A DNA stretch of 31,232 nt from an uncultured Bacilli bacterium (GTDB lineage Bacteria; Bacillota_I; Bacilli_A; RF39; UBA660), in assembly GCA_934090595.1 (NCBI GenBank), contig CAKOJO010000009.1:1-31232 (forward strand), given 5' to 3'. Positions 22,053-29,263 of this stretch are shown here, one piece after another. Numbering within the stretch: the first letter of the stretch is position 1; each line of letters opens with the position of its first letter. Below the pieces are notes generated by a model. It saw nothing but the letters and a program-made list of their open reading frames with translations. It was not told the origin of the DNA and ran no database searches. Both the position numbers and the translations under genes were made by a program.

Positions 22053-23114
22053 ATGAAAGGAGAAGAATTTTTAAGAGCAGTAAATCTATTAGAAAAAGAA
22101 AAACACATTGATCGCGATATTATATTCGAAGCAATGGAACTTGCATTACTTTCTGCTTATAAAAAGAACTTTGATTCTAAAACAAATGCAAAAGTAACAA
22201 TTAATAGAGAAACTGGGGATATAAAAATATATTCTTACATCACAGTAGTTGAAGAAGTAGAAGATCCGGAAACAGAAATATCTTTAGAAGACGCTTTAAA
22301 AAGAGATAAAACTAAAGAAATTGGAGATACTTTTGATACAGAAGTAACACCAGATAACTTTGGTCGTGTTGCTGCCGCTACTGCAAAACAAGTAGTAGTA
22401 CAAAAAATAAGAGAGGCAGAAAGAAATAGCTTAATCGAAGAGTTCGAAAGCAAACAAGGAGAACTAGTCTCAGGAATAGTATCACTTGAAGACGAGGGAA
22501 ATTACTATATTGATCTTGGTAGAACTAATGGTATTCTTCCTAAAGCTGAATTAATCGGAGACGAAAAAATAGAAATGGGTTCTTCGGTTAAATGTTATGT
22601 TACTAAAGTAAATAGCAATCCTAAAGGAACAGTTATTTTGCTATCTAGAAAGCATTATAACTTTGTTAAGAGATTATTTGAACTTGAAATACCAGAACTT
22701 GCTGATGGCTCTGTTATGATTTATGCAGTTGCAAGAGATGCAGGTTCACGTAGTAAAGTAGCAGTATATTCTGAATATGCTAATATTGATCCAATTGGTT
22801 GCTGTATTGGAGAAAAAGGTTCTAGAATAGCTAGAATAATGAAAGAATTATCTGGAGAAAAACTTGATATAATAAGGTATTCAACAGATAAAGAAGAATT
22901 TATAAAAAATGCATTAAGTCCTGCGAAGAACTTATCAGTATTTATACTAGATCCTAAAAAACAAGAAGCTTTAGCAATCGCAGATGGAGATGATTTCTCA
23001 CTTGCTCTTGGTAAAAAAGGACAAAATGTAAAACTTGCATCACGTCTTACTAAGTATAAAATAGATGTAAAAAATAGTGAACAAGTTAAGGAAATGGGCA
23101 TAGTTTTAAAGTAG
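22053..23114 (+). CDS. nusA: Transcription termination/antitermination protein NusA
   Basis: 353 aa. It binds RNA polymerase and affects pausing, termination and antitermination. An N-terminal polymerase-binding domain (GEEFLRAVNLLEKEKHIDRDIIFEAMELALLSAYKKNF) is followed by an S1 domain (about 130-200, ELVSGIVSLEDEGNYYIDLGRTNGILP) and two KH domains (VARDAGSRSKVAVYSEYANIDPIGCCIGEKGSRI; LSVFILDPKKQEALAIADGDDFSLALGKKGQNVKLASRLTKYKIDV). AAAGGAGG 7-8 nt upstream selects ATG 22053 over the frame's earlier opening inside rimP. The C-terminal acidic repeats of proteobacterial NusA are absent, as usual in Bacillota. Confidence 0.97.
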   Translation: MKGEEFLRAVNLLEKEKHIDRDIIFEAMELALLSAYKKNFDSKTNAKVTINRETGDIKIYSYITVVEEVEDPETEISLEDALKRDKTKEIGDTFDTEVTPDNFGRVAAATAKQVVVQKIREAERNSLIEEFESKQGELVSGIVSLEDEGNYYIDLGRTNGILPKAELIGDEKIEMGSSVKCYVTKVNSNPKGTVILLSRKHYNFVKRLFELEIPELADGSVMIYAVARDAGSRSKVAVYSEYANIDPIGCCIGEKGSRIARIMKELSGEKLDIIRYSTDKEEFIKNALSPAKNLSVFILDPKKQEALAIADGDDFSLALGKKGQNVKLASRLTKYKIDVKNSEQVKEMGIVLK

Positions 23115-23123
23115 GTGAATAAG

Positions 23124-23387
23124 ATGAAGGTAAAGAAAATACCAATGCGTACTTGCGTTATTACACAAGAAAAATATCCTAAAAAAGAACTAATAAGAGT
23201 AGTTAGAACACCAGATAAAGAAATTATAATTGATATAACTGGTAAAGCAAATGGAAGAGGAGCATACCTAAAAAAAGATATCGAGGTAATTAACCTAGCT
23301 AGAAAATCTAAGAAACTGGAAAGACACTTAGAAGCTACAATACCGGATACTATATATGATGAACTTATAAAAATCGTGGGGGAATAA
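23124..23387 (+). CDS. rnpM: YlxR-family RNA-binding protein (RNase P modulator RnpM)
   Basis: 87 aa, DUF448/YlxR family: MRTCVITQEKYPKKELIRVVRTPDKEIIIDITGKANGRGAYLKKDIEVINLARKSKKLERHLE. The conserved R-x-C and GRGAY are present. The Bacillus protein has been described as binding RNase P RNA and modulating its activity. AGGTGA at 23113-23118 selects ATG 23124 over GTG 23115, which lies within it. It stands between nusA and infB, as in most Bacillota. Confidence 0.93.
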   Translation: MKVKKIPMRTCVITQEKYPKKELIRVVRTPDKEIIIDITGKANGRGAYLKKDIEVINLARKSKKLERHLEATIPDTIYDELIKIVGE

Positions 23388-23389
23388 TT

Positions 23390-23779
23390 ATGAAAAGAAT
23401 TGAAAATTTAAAAATATACAATTATCCTTTAAAGAGTAAAAAATTAAAAACACATAAGTTTAGAAAAATACATGTGTTTGCTGATGTTAATGATAATACT
23501 TATAATTATAATAGGTATATTGAAAATATCGATTCTAATAACATAGAAAAAGTAATGAATTCTTATAGATATAATGAAGAAACAGTGTTATCTGTACTAT
23601 CTAATAATGATTTAGAAGTTATAAATAAGTTTGATAATAAAAAGACTTTGAAAGAGTTTAAGGATAAAGTTAAATCACTTGAAGACTGCAAAGTATTTGC
23701 TCTTCCATCAAACAGTGATAGGTTTAGATTAGCGTATGAGTTTTCAAAAATAGAAAACTCTAAGAAAAAAAGAAGATAA
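23390..23779 (+). CDS. Unknown basic protein in the ylxQ position
   Basis: 129 aa, not recognised. It starts 2 nt after ylxR behind GGGGG and lies where the L7Ae-type RNA-binding protein YlxQ is normally encoded, but I see none of the L7Ae motifs. The N-terminus is rich in Lys and Tyr (LKIYNYPLKSKKLKTHKFRKIHVFADV), the C-terminus ends KIENSKKKRR, and there is no membrane segment. A basic, soluble protein inside the infB operon suggests an RNA- or ribosome-related job, but this is context only. Confidence 0.8.
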   Translation: MKRIENLKIYNYPLKSKKLKTHKFRKIHVFADVNDNTYNYNRYIENIDSNNIEKVMNSYRYNEETVLSVLSNNDLEVINKFDNKKTLKEFKDKVKSLEDCKVFALPSNSDRFRLAYEFSKIENSKKKRR

Positions 23780-23822
23780 ATTTGCTATTAACCCATTAAA
23801 AATAAATAAATGAGGTGATAAT

Positions 23823-25940
23823 ATGATGAGTGTTTTAGAATATGCAACAGACGTAAATAAAACAGTTGAAGAAATATTAAAATTATGTAAAAAGTTAGAT
23901 ATTAATTGTAGTAATGAAGATGACATGTTATCTGAAGATGATATTATTCTTTTAGACAATGAAATATCTATTGATGAAGATATCGAAGAATTTGAAGAAA
24001 TAATTGAAGAAGAAATTCTAGATGATGATGAATTAGAAAAAGATCTAAGAATAAATACTGTAGAAGACAAATCAGTAGTTAAAATGAAAAGGAAAGATAC
24101 ACCAATTAAAAAGGATGATAACTCTAAGTATCTTAAGGCTAAAAAGAATATTTATAAGCATAAAGAAAAATTAGCTAGTAATGAAAATGATGATGACGAT
24201 TCAGTAATTCTTTATAAGAATAACATGACTGTAAAAGATCTTGCTGATGAATTAAAAGTAAGTGCATCAGAATTAGTAAAAAAATTATTTGATTTAGGAG
24301 TCTTAACAACTCTTAATCAAAGCTTAGATTTTTCTACTGCTGAGGTAATTGTTCTAGATTATGGAAAAGAATTAAAAAAAGAAGAAACAAGAGATATAGC
24401 AAATTTTGAAGAATATGAAATAATAGACAAAGAAGAAGACTTAGTATCACGCCCACCAGTAGTTACAATAATGGGGCATGTAGATCATGGTAAAACTTCA
24501 TTACTTGATGCTATTAGAAATGCTCATGTAGTAGACAAAGAAGCTGGTGGTATTACTCAACATATTGGTGCTTACCAAGTAAAAGTAAATGATAGATTAA
24601 TTACTTTTATAGATACTCCAGGACATGAAGCATTTACTCAAATGAGAGCTCGTGGTGCTAGTGTTACAGATATTGTAATTATAATTGTTTCTGCTGAAGA
24701 TGGAGTAAAACCTCAAACAAAAGAAGCAATTGATCATGCAAAAGCTGCTAAAGTACCAATAATTGTAGCTATAAATAAAATGGATTTACCTAATGCAAAT
24801 CCTGATAGAGTATTACAAGAATTATCTGAATGTGGTCTTACTCCTGAAGAATGGGGTGGAGATACATTAGTAAACAGAATAAGTGCTAAGACAAAAATGG
24901 GACTTGATGAATTATTAGAAAACATTCTATTAATTGCAGATATGAACGAATTAAAAGCTAATCCTAATAGATATGCTACTGGTTCTGTTATTGAATCTAA
25001 ACTAGATAAAAATATTGGTTCTGTTACAACAATATTAATACAAAATGGTACTTTAAGATTGGGAGACCCTGTAGTAGTAGGAAATGTATATGGTAAGATT
25101 AGAACTTTAAAAAATGATAAAGGACAAGATATTATCGAAGCACTTCCATCTACACCAGTAGAAATAACTGGGCTTAATGAACCTCCAGTTGCGGGAGATC
25201 GTTTCATGGCATTTGAAACAGAAAAAGAAGCAAAAAAAATAGCGGATGAAAGAAAATTAAGAAGTAAAGAAGCAAATACTAATCGTTCAGGTATGACTCT
25301 TGAAGACTTATTTAGTAAAGTAAAAGAGGGTGCAAAAAGTATTAATGTTGTCCTAAAAACAGATGTAAAGGGTTCTGAAGAAGCTATTAAACAATCACTT
25401 TCTAAAATTAATGTTGAAGGTGTAACAGTGGATGTTATAAGAAGCGGAATAGGAACTATTACAGAAAGTGATATAGTACTTGCTAATGCCTCTAATGCTA
25501 TTATAATTGGATTTAATGTTAGACCAAGTAATAAAATAATGGAAATTGCAAAAGAATATAATGCTGATATTAGATTACATAATGTAATTTATAAAATAAT
25601 TGAGGAATTAGAAGATGCAATGCTTGGTATGTTAGATCCAGAATATGAAGAAAAAGTTATTGGTACTGCTGAAGTAAGACAACTATTCAAATTCTCAAAA
25701 GTTGGTACAATCGCAGGATCATTCGTTCAAGATGGTATTATTAAACAAAACTCAAAAGCAAGAGTAGTAAGAGATGGCATTGTTGTGTATGATGGAAATA
25801 TTGCATCACTTCAAAGAGGAAAAGATAGAGTAAATGAAGTTAAAAAAGGTATTGAGTGTGGTATAACTATAGAAAACTTTAGTGATATAAAAGAAAATGA
25901 TATTATCGAAGCATATGTTGTGGAGGAAATTAAAAGATGA
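23823..25940 (+). CDS. infB: Translation initiation factor IF-2
   Basis: 705 aa. It is the GTPase that brings fMet-tRNA to the 30S subunit. After an N-terminal region with a strongly acidic stretch (about 31-76) and a basic linker, an IF2_N fold appears (MTVKDLADELKVSASELVKKLFDLGV, from 135), then the G domain: GHVDHGKTS (218-226), DTPGHEAF and NKMD; domains II and III; and the C-terminal fMet-tRNA-binding domain (GSFVQDGIIKQNSKARVVRDGIVVYDG). GAGG at 23812-23815 is 7 nt before ATG 23823; ATG 23826 is also possible. It overlaps rbfA by 4 nt. Confidence 0.98.
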   Translation: MMSVLEYATDVNKTVEEILKLCKKLDINCSNEDDMLSEDDIILLDNEISIDEDIEEFEEIIEEEILDDDELEKDLRINTVEDKSVVKMKRKDTPIKKDDNSKYLKAKKNIYKHKEKLASNENDDDDSVILYKNNMTVKDLADELKVSASELVKKLFDLGVLTTLNQSLDFSTAEVIVLDYGKELKKEETRDIANFEEYEIIDKEEDLVSRPPVVTIMGHVDHGKTSLLDAIRNAHVVDKEAGGITQHIGAYQVKVNDRLITFIDTPGHEAFTQMRARGASVTDIVIIIVSAEDGVKPQTKEAIDHAKAAKVPIIVAINKMDLPNANPDRVLQELSECGLTPEEWGGDTLVNRISAKTKMGLDELLENILLIADMNELKANPNRYATGSVIESKLDKNIGSVTTILIQNGTLRLGDPVVVGNVYGKIRTLKNDKGQDIIEALPSTPVEITGLNEPPVAGDRFMAFETEKEAKKIADERKLRSKEANTNRSGMTLEDLFSKVKEGAKSINVVLKTDVKGSEEAIKQSLSKINVEGVTVDVIRSGIGTITESDIVLANASNAIIIGFNVRPSNKIMEIAKEYNADIRLHNVIYKIIEELEDAMLGMLDPEYEEKVIGTAEVRQLFKFSKVGTIAGSFVQDGIIKQNSKARVVRDGIVVYDGNIASLQRGKDRVNEVKKGIECGITIENFSDIKENDIIEAYVVEEIKR

Positions 25941-26290
25941 GTGTAAGAGTTAAAAGACTAGATAGTTTATTTACTAAAGAAATTAGTTATATCATTATGG
26001 AGGAAGTAAAAGATCCCAATATAAAATTTGTTACTCTAACTGGTTGTGATGTTACGAATGATTTATCTTATGCTAAAGTATATTTTACAACTTTAAAACC
26101 TGAATTTAAAGAAGAAACACTTAAAGCATTAAATAAAGCTGCTAACTTTATTGAAATAGAACTTTCAAAAAGAATACAAATTAGAAAAATGCCTCAAATA
26201 AGTTTTCATTATGATAATTCTATTGAATATGGAAACATGATTGAAGAAAAAATTAAAGAAATAAAGGAAAAAGAAAATGATATGAAATAG
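25937..26290 (+). CDS. rbfA: 30S ribosome-binding factor RbfA
   Basis: 117 aa, single KH-like domain: RVKRLDSLFTKEISYIIMEEVKDPNIKFVTLTGCDVTNDLSYAKVYFTTL...RIQIRKMPQISFHYDNSIEYG. It assists 16S rRNA 5'-end processing and 30S maturation. It begins inside the infB stop (ATGA) with GGAGG 9-10 nt upstream, and is the last gene of the operon; a terminator stem starts before its stop codon. Confidence 0.96.
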   Translation: MSVRVKRLDSLFTKEISYIIMEEVKDPNIKFVTLTGCDVTNDLSYAKVYFTTLKPEFKEETLKALNKAANFIEIELSKRIQIRKMPQISFHYDNSIEYGNMIEEKIKEIKEKENDMK

Positions 26291-26305
26291 GATCATTTTT
26301 CTTTT
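26270..26305 (+). terminator. Terminator of the rimP-infB-rbfA operon
   Basis: AAAATGAT (26274-26281) pairs with ATCATTTT (26292-26299), loop of 10 nt, followed by TCTTTT; outer AAAG/CTTT can extend the stem around a bulge. Confidence 0.65.
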
Positions 26306-26325
26306 GAAAAATACTATAAATTTAT

Positions 26326-26354
26326 TTGACAAGATACTATATCTATGATATTAT
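26326..26354 (+). promoter_or_regulatory. Strong promoter of the candidate small RNA
   Basis: Perfect TTGACA (26326-26331), 17-nt spacer, TATTAT (26349-26354) with extended TGA (26346-26348). Expected start near G26361. Confidence 0.8.
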
Positions 26355-26360
26355 GTATGT

Positions 26361-26570
26361 GCAAGTGAAGAAAGTACATTCCAATCACTTCATTTTGCTC
26401 ACTAGCATTTTTTGAGTATTTAATGTAGTTCTTTATTATCTCATCACCCTCGCTTAACATATTAATAATAACTTTTCATAATCTTCAAGACTATTGTAAT
26501 CTTTTTTATTAATGTTAGGCAAGTAGATAAAAAAGACTATGCAAAAAGCAATCGTATTGATTGCTTTTTG
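26361..26570 (+). ncRNA. Candidate small RNA of unknown type
   Basis: Defined by the strong promoter at 26326-26354 and a hairpin terminator at 26542-26570, with no ribosome site or plausible ORF between. The 5' end can fold: GCAAGTGA (26361-26368) can pair with TCAC and, past an internal loop, TTGC between about 26392 and 26406. It does not resemble tmRNA, RNase P RNA, SRP RNA or the 6S candidate at 2918. Identity is unknown. Confidence 0.45.
26542..26570. terminator. 12-bp hairpin, likely bidirectional terminator
   Basis: CAAAAAGCAATC (26542-26553), loop GTATT, GATTGCTTTTTG (26559-26570). The T5 lies within the stem and the mirror A5 gives a T5 on the other strand. Confidence 0.7.
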
Positions 26571-26613
26571 TGTACAATAAAATCCTTTTTAATGATTGCA
26601 AAACAATCAAATA

Positions 26614-26642
26614 TTGACAAAAGCGAAAAGATGCGCTATAAT
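26614..26642 (+). promoter_or_regulatory. Perfect consensus promoter of the 26675 gene
   Basis: TTGACA (26614-26619), exactly 17 nt, TATAAT (26637-26642): all twelve consensus bases. Expected start near 26649, giving a 25-nt leader with AAGGGGG. Confidence 0.9.
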
Positions 26643-26674
26643 CTAGCCGTCATAAATTTAAGGGGGAAAATAAT

Positions 26675-27136
26675 ATGAGTTATGATAGTGTTAAATGTAT
26701 GCCTAAATACGATAGCAATCTTTTAGAAGGAGCTTTATCAACTAGACAAGAATTTTTATATGTTTGTGCATCAAAAGATGAAATTGGACCAGAAGACGTT
26801 TATGTTACAAAATCTATTACTGAGTTTGTTCCAAGCCATTTCAAAGTAGATAATGCGCATGATATTTTTGTTAATGAAAATGGTGCAGTACTAGATGCAT
26901 ATATATTCGACGGTTCTGAAGAAGAGCAAAAAGAAGCAATGAACAAAGTACTTGCTGAAAAACAAGCAATGTATCCTGAATATGAATTTGCACTTATGCC
27001 AGATTCATTTCCAGTGGAAGTCGCTGGTGGAACAATGTTCGAAGGTGTATCTTGGTTTGATCAACCAATTATGTCAACACATGTTTTATATATAACAAAC
27101 TATGAAAAATATTTATGTAGAAGAAGAAGGAAGTAA
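26675..27136 (+). CDS. Hypothetical protein, 153 aa, strong expression signals
   Basis: Not recognised. It is a soluble, acidic protein without signal peptide or membrane segment; notable parts are MPKYDSNLLEGALSTRQEFLYVCASKDEIGPEDVYVTKSI, a helix-like EEEQKEAMNKVLAEKQAMYPEYEFALMP and a final RRRRK. It has a perfect sigma-A consensus promoter, an AAGGGGG ribosome site and its own terminator, and its codons are well ordered, so it should be among the more abundant proteins of this cell. It is a one-gene unit, so neighbours give no clue. Confidence 0.85.
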   Translation: MSYDSVKCMPKYDSNLLEGALSTRQEFLYVCASKDEIGPEDVYVTKSITEFVPSHFKVDNAHDIFVNENGAVLDAYIFDGSEEEQKEAMNKVLAEKQAMYPEYEFALMPDSFPVEVAGGTMFEGVSWFDQPIMSTHVLYITNYEKYLCRRRRK

Positions 27137-27147
27137 TTCCTTTTTTT
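27124..27147 (+). terminator. Terminator of the 26675 gene
   Basis: AAGGAA (27126-27131), loop GTAA, TTCCTT (27136-27141), T-run to about 27146; overlaps the stop codon. Confidence 0.8.
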
Positions 27148-27159
27148 GTTCTCGTAATA

Positions 27160-27189
27160 TTTTACAAAGAACTTTATTTATGCTATACT
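27160..27189 (+). promoter_or_regulatory. Promoter of the methyltransferase-pseudouridine synthase operon
   Basis: TTTACA (from 27160), 17-18 nt spacer, TATACT (27184-27189). The start would be near 27196, giving a very short leader before GTG 27206. Confidence 0.6.
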
Positions 27190-27205
27190 TTTGGTGGTGA
27201 TATTT

Positions 27206-28057
27206 GTGTTAGTAGTAAACAATTTTAAAGATTATGAAATAATCTCAATGAGTGATGGAGAAAAACTAGAAAAATGGGGAAGTTATTACTTGTTAAGACC
27301 AGATCCTGAAATAATATGGAAAGATAAACTTGATAAGTCATTAGCGCATGCTCATTATCATCGCAGTAATAAAGGCGGTGGATATTGGGAAACATATAAA
27401 AAGTTACCTGATAGATGGACAGTAAACTATAATAATTTAACATTTAATGTTAAGCTAATGGGTTTCAAACACACTGGAATATTTCCTGAACAAAGTATTA
27501 ATTGGGATTTTATGATTAAAAAAATCAAAGAATCAAAACGTGATATAAAAGTATTAAATCTTTTTGCATACACAGGATGCGCTACTGTTGCATGTTTAAG
27601 TGCTGGAGCAAGCGTTGTCCATGTTGACTCATCACGTGGTATGGTTGATTGGGCTAAAGAAAATGTAAAAAGTTCCAATCTTGAAGATAGACCAGTTCGC
27701 TTTTTAGTGGATGATGTAGTAAAATTTGTAAAAAGAGAAATACGAAGAGGCAATAAATACGATGCTATAATAATGGATCCTCCATCATATGGAAGAGGCT
27801 CAAATAATGAAGTATGGGATATTGAAAAAGACTTATATAATCTAGTAGAATTATGTACAGAGATATTAAGTGATGATCCATTATTCTTTATAATTAATTC
27901 TTATACTGCTAATCTATCTGGTATAGTAATGGAAAATATCTTAAAACTAACCGTAGGAAGCATTTATACTGGTAAAATATATTATGAAGAACTAGGAATA
28001 AAATCAAAAAATGGATTAGTGCTACCATGTGGAGTATGTGCAAGATATGAAAAATAA
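27206..28057 (+). CDS. Class I SAM-dependent methyltransferase, RlmI-like (rRNA type) without PUA domain
   Basis: 283 aa. N-terminal part SYYLLRPDPEIIWK and HTGIFPEQSINWDFM precede the Rossmann methyltransferase domain: VLNLFAYTGCATVACLSAGASVVHVDSSRGMVDWAKEN (SAM motif I) and DAIIMDPPSYGRGSNNEVWDIEKDLYNLV (motif IV DPPSY). It belongs to the COG1092/RlmI-like group, whose characterised members methylate 23S rRNA cytosine; there is no N-terminal PUA domain, so the target is uncertain. GGTGGTGA at 27193-27200 selects GTG 27206; the frame's TTG 27191 lies before it. It overlaps the next gene by 11 nt. Confidence 0.85.
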   Translation: MLVVNNFKDYEIISMSDGEKLEKWGSYYLLRPDPEIIWKDKLDKSLAHAHYHRSNKGGGYWETYKKLPDRWTVNYNNLTFNVKLMGFKHTGIFPEQSINWDFMIKKIKESKRDIKVLNLFAYTGCATVACLSAGASVVHVDSSRGMVDWAKENVKSSNLEDRPVRFLVDDVVKFVKREIRRGNKYDAIIMDPPSYGRGSNNEVWDIEKDLYNLVELCTEILSDDPLFFIINSYTANLSGIVMENILKLTVGSIYTGKIYYEELGIKSKNGLVLPCGVCARYEK

Positions 28058-28694
28058 TGTAAATGTTTTATATGAAGACAATCATATAATTGTTGTAATA
28101 AAACCATATAATATTCTATCTCAAAGTGATAATACTAATGATTTAGATATGTTAGCTATAATAAAGAATTATATAAAAGAAAAGTATAATAAACCTGGTA
28201 ATGTCTATTTAGGACTAGTACATAGATTAGATAGACCAACTGGTGGGATAATGGTATTTGCTAAAACATCAAAAGCAGCATCAAGGATCTCAAAACAAAT
28301 AAAAGATGATAAATTTACTAAAAAGTATCTAGCGGTAGTTCATGGAACTTTTACTAAAAAAGAAGGGACACTTGAAAACTATATAAAAAAAACAGAGGAT
28401 AATTCTTCAATAATTACTACAAAAGAAGAAGGAAAATATGCTAAACTAGACTATAAAGTATTAAAAGAAAAAGATAATTTATCAATACTTGATATAACTT
28501 TATATACGGGAAGACACCATCAAATAAGAGTTCAACTAAGTAATATTGGACATCCCTTATATGGAGATCAAAGATATGGCAGGCAAGACAGAAAACAACT
28601 TGCACTTTTTGCTTATCATCTAGAGTTTTATCATCCTGTGACAAAAGAAAAATTAATATTTGAATACATGCCAAAGGAGGAAATATTTAAATGA
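28047..28694 (+). CDS. RluA/RluD-family pseudouridine synthase
   Basis: 215 aa. It converts uridine to pseudouridine in rRNA or tRNA. Catalytic motif HRLDRPTGGIMVFAKT (Asp62); also VNVLYEDNHIIVVIKPYNILSQ, KKYLAVVHG, LDITLYTGRHHQIRVQLSNIGHPLYGDQRYG. No S4 domain, so it is the short form. GTG 28029 opens the frame, but ATG 28047 starts at the usual place of the family and overlaps the methyltransferase end. Both neighbours act on RNA, which suggests a small RNA-modification operon. The exact target cannot be told. Confidence 0.92.
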   Translation: MKNNVNVLYEDNHIIVVIKPYNILSQSDNTNDLDMLAIIKNYIKEKYNKPGNVYLGLVHRLDRPTGGIMVFAKTSKAASRISKQIKDDKFTKKYLAVVHGTFTKKEGTLENYIKKTEDNSSIITTKEEGKYAKLDYKVLKEKDNLSILDITLYTGRHHQIRVQLSNIGHPLYGDQRYGRQDRKQLALFAYHLEFYHPVTKEKLIFEYMPKEEIFK

Positions 28695-29158
28695 AATTAG
28701 AAAAATATAAAAGAGTTTTATTAGATATATTATTAATTGCCCTTTCATTAGGACTCTTAACATATGAAGTAAATAGAGTTAATAATATAAGTAATATTCT
28801 TATAGCAATTATTTTATTTATTACTTGTTTTGAGTTAATGATAAAATATATAAAAGAAGTTCACATTCCAAAATCAAAGAATAGGGTAGTAAAAGTACTA
28901 TTTATAATATTTTTAGTACTATTAATGTTCTTAGCAATATATACTAATATAAAAAATATTAAGATATTAGACATATCTTATTTAGTAGGAATAATCTTAA
29001 TATTAATATATTTATTAGTGACAATAATCTTTAATATAAAAAATATAATAAGAGAAAAGGAAAAAATATTTAGGTATACAAAAAACTTATATTTATCTGG
29101 TTTTAGTTTTACTTTAATACTTGGTAATTTGATTATGTTGTTATTGAAAAAATATTAA
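28691..29158 (+). CDS. Small integral membrane protein, unknown
   Basis: 155 aa with about five hydrophobic helices (approx. residues 8-25, 33-52, 67-86, 93-114 and 133-151) separated by short basic loops; inside-positive loops such as KYIKEVHIPKSKNR are visible. No family recognised. It overlaps the pseudouridine synthase by 4 nt (ATGA) behind AAAGGAGG, so it is in the same transcript, which ends at the terminator at 29187. Confidence 0.85.
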   Translation: MKLEKYKRVLLDILLIALSLGLLTYEVNRVNNISNILIAIILFITCFELMIKYIKEVHIPKSKNRVVKVLFIIFLVLLMFLAIYTNIKNIKILDISYLVGIILILIYLLVTIIFNIKNIIREKEKIFRYTKNLYLSGFSFTLILGNLIMLLLKKY

Positions 29159-29186
29159 AATATACTCAAAAAGATAAAGTAATTAT

Positions 29187-29213
29187 GATAGATTTTGAAT
29201 CTATCTTTTTTTT
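29187..29213 (+). terminator. Terminator of the 27206-29158 operon
   Basis: GATAGATT (29187-29194), loop TTG, AATCTATC (29198-29205), T8 (29206-29213). Confidence 0.9.
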
Positions 29214-29225
29214 ATTATTTTATTA

Positions 29226-29234
29226 TGTTATAAT
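29226..29234 (+). promoter_or_regulatory. Extended -10 promoter of the 29264 gene
   Basis: TGT-TATAAT (TATAAT at 29229-29234); the -35 position falls in the preceding T-run. AGGTGG lies before ATG 29264. Confidence 0.55.
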
Positions 29235-29263
29235 TAGCTTATAGTACATAGTAGGTGGTCAAT

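Larger units (their letters stand above)
26306..26674. other. Gene-free stretch with two strong promoters and a hairpin
   Basis: No convincing coding frame lies between rbfA and the 26675 gene. It holds an almost perfect promoter at 26326-26354, a candidate RNA of about 210 nt ending in a 12-bp hairpin at 26542-26570, and the perfect promoter of the next gene at 26614-26642. A small hairpin GATTG-CAAAA-CAATC (26594-26608) lies just before that promoter's -35. On the minus strand a 48-codon frame (26460-26314) is open but has no ribosome site. Confidence 0.6.

Noticed and set aside
24734..25207. 157-aa minus-strand open frame
   Set aside because: Lies wholly inside infB in another frame; no family motifs, no ribosome site or promoter.
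26353..26415. 20-codon frame beginning at an ATG in the promoter
   Set aside because: The ATG lies in and just after the -10 element, upstream of the expected transcript start, with no ribosome site.
26314..26460. Minus-strand 48-aa open frame
   Set aside because: No ribosome site, overlaps a strong plus-strand promoter, and frames of this length are common in AT-rich DNA; kept only as a comment on the small-RNA candidate.
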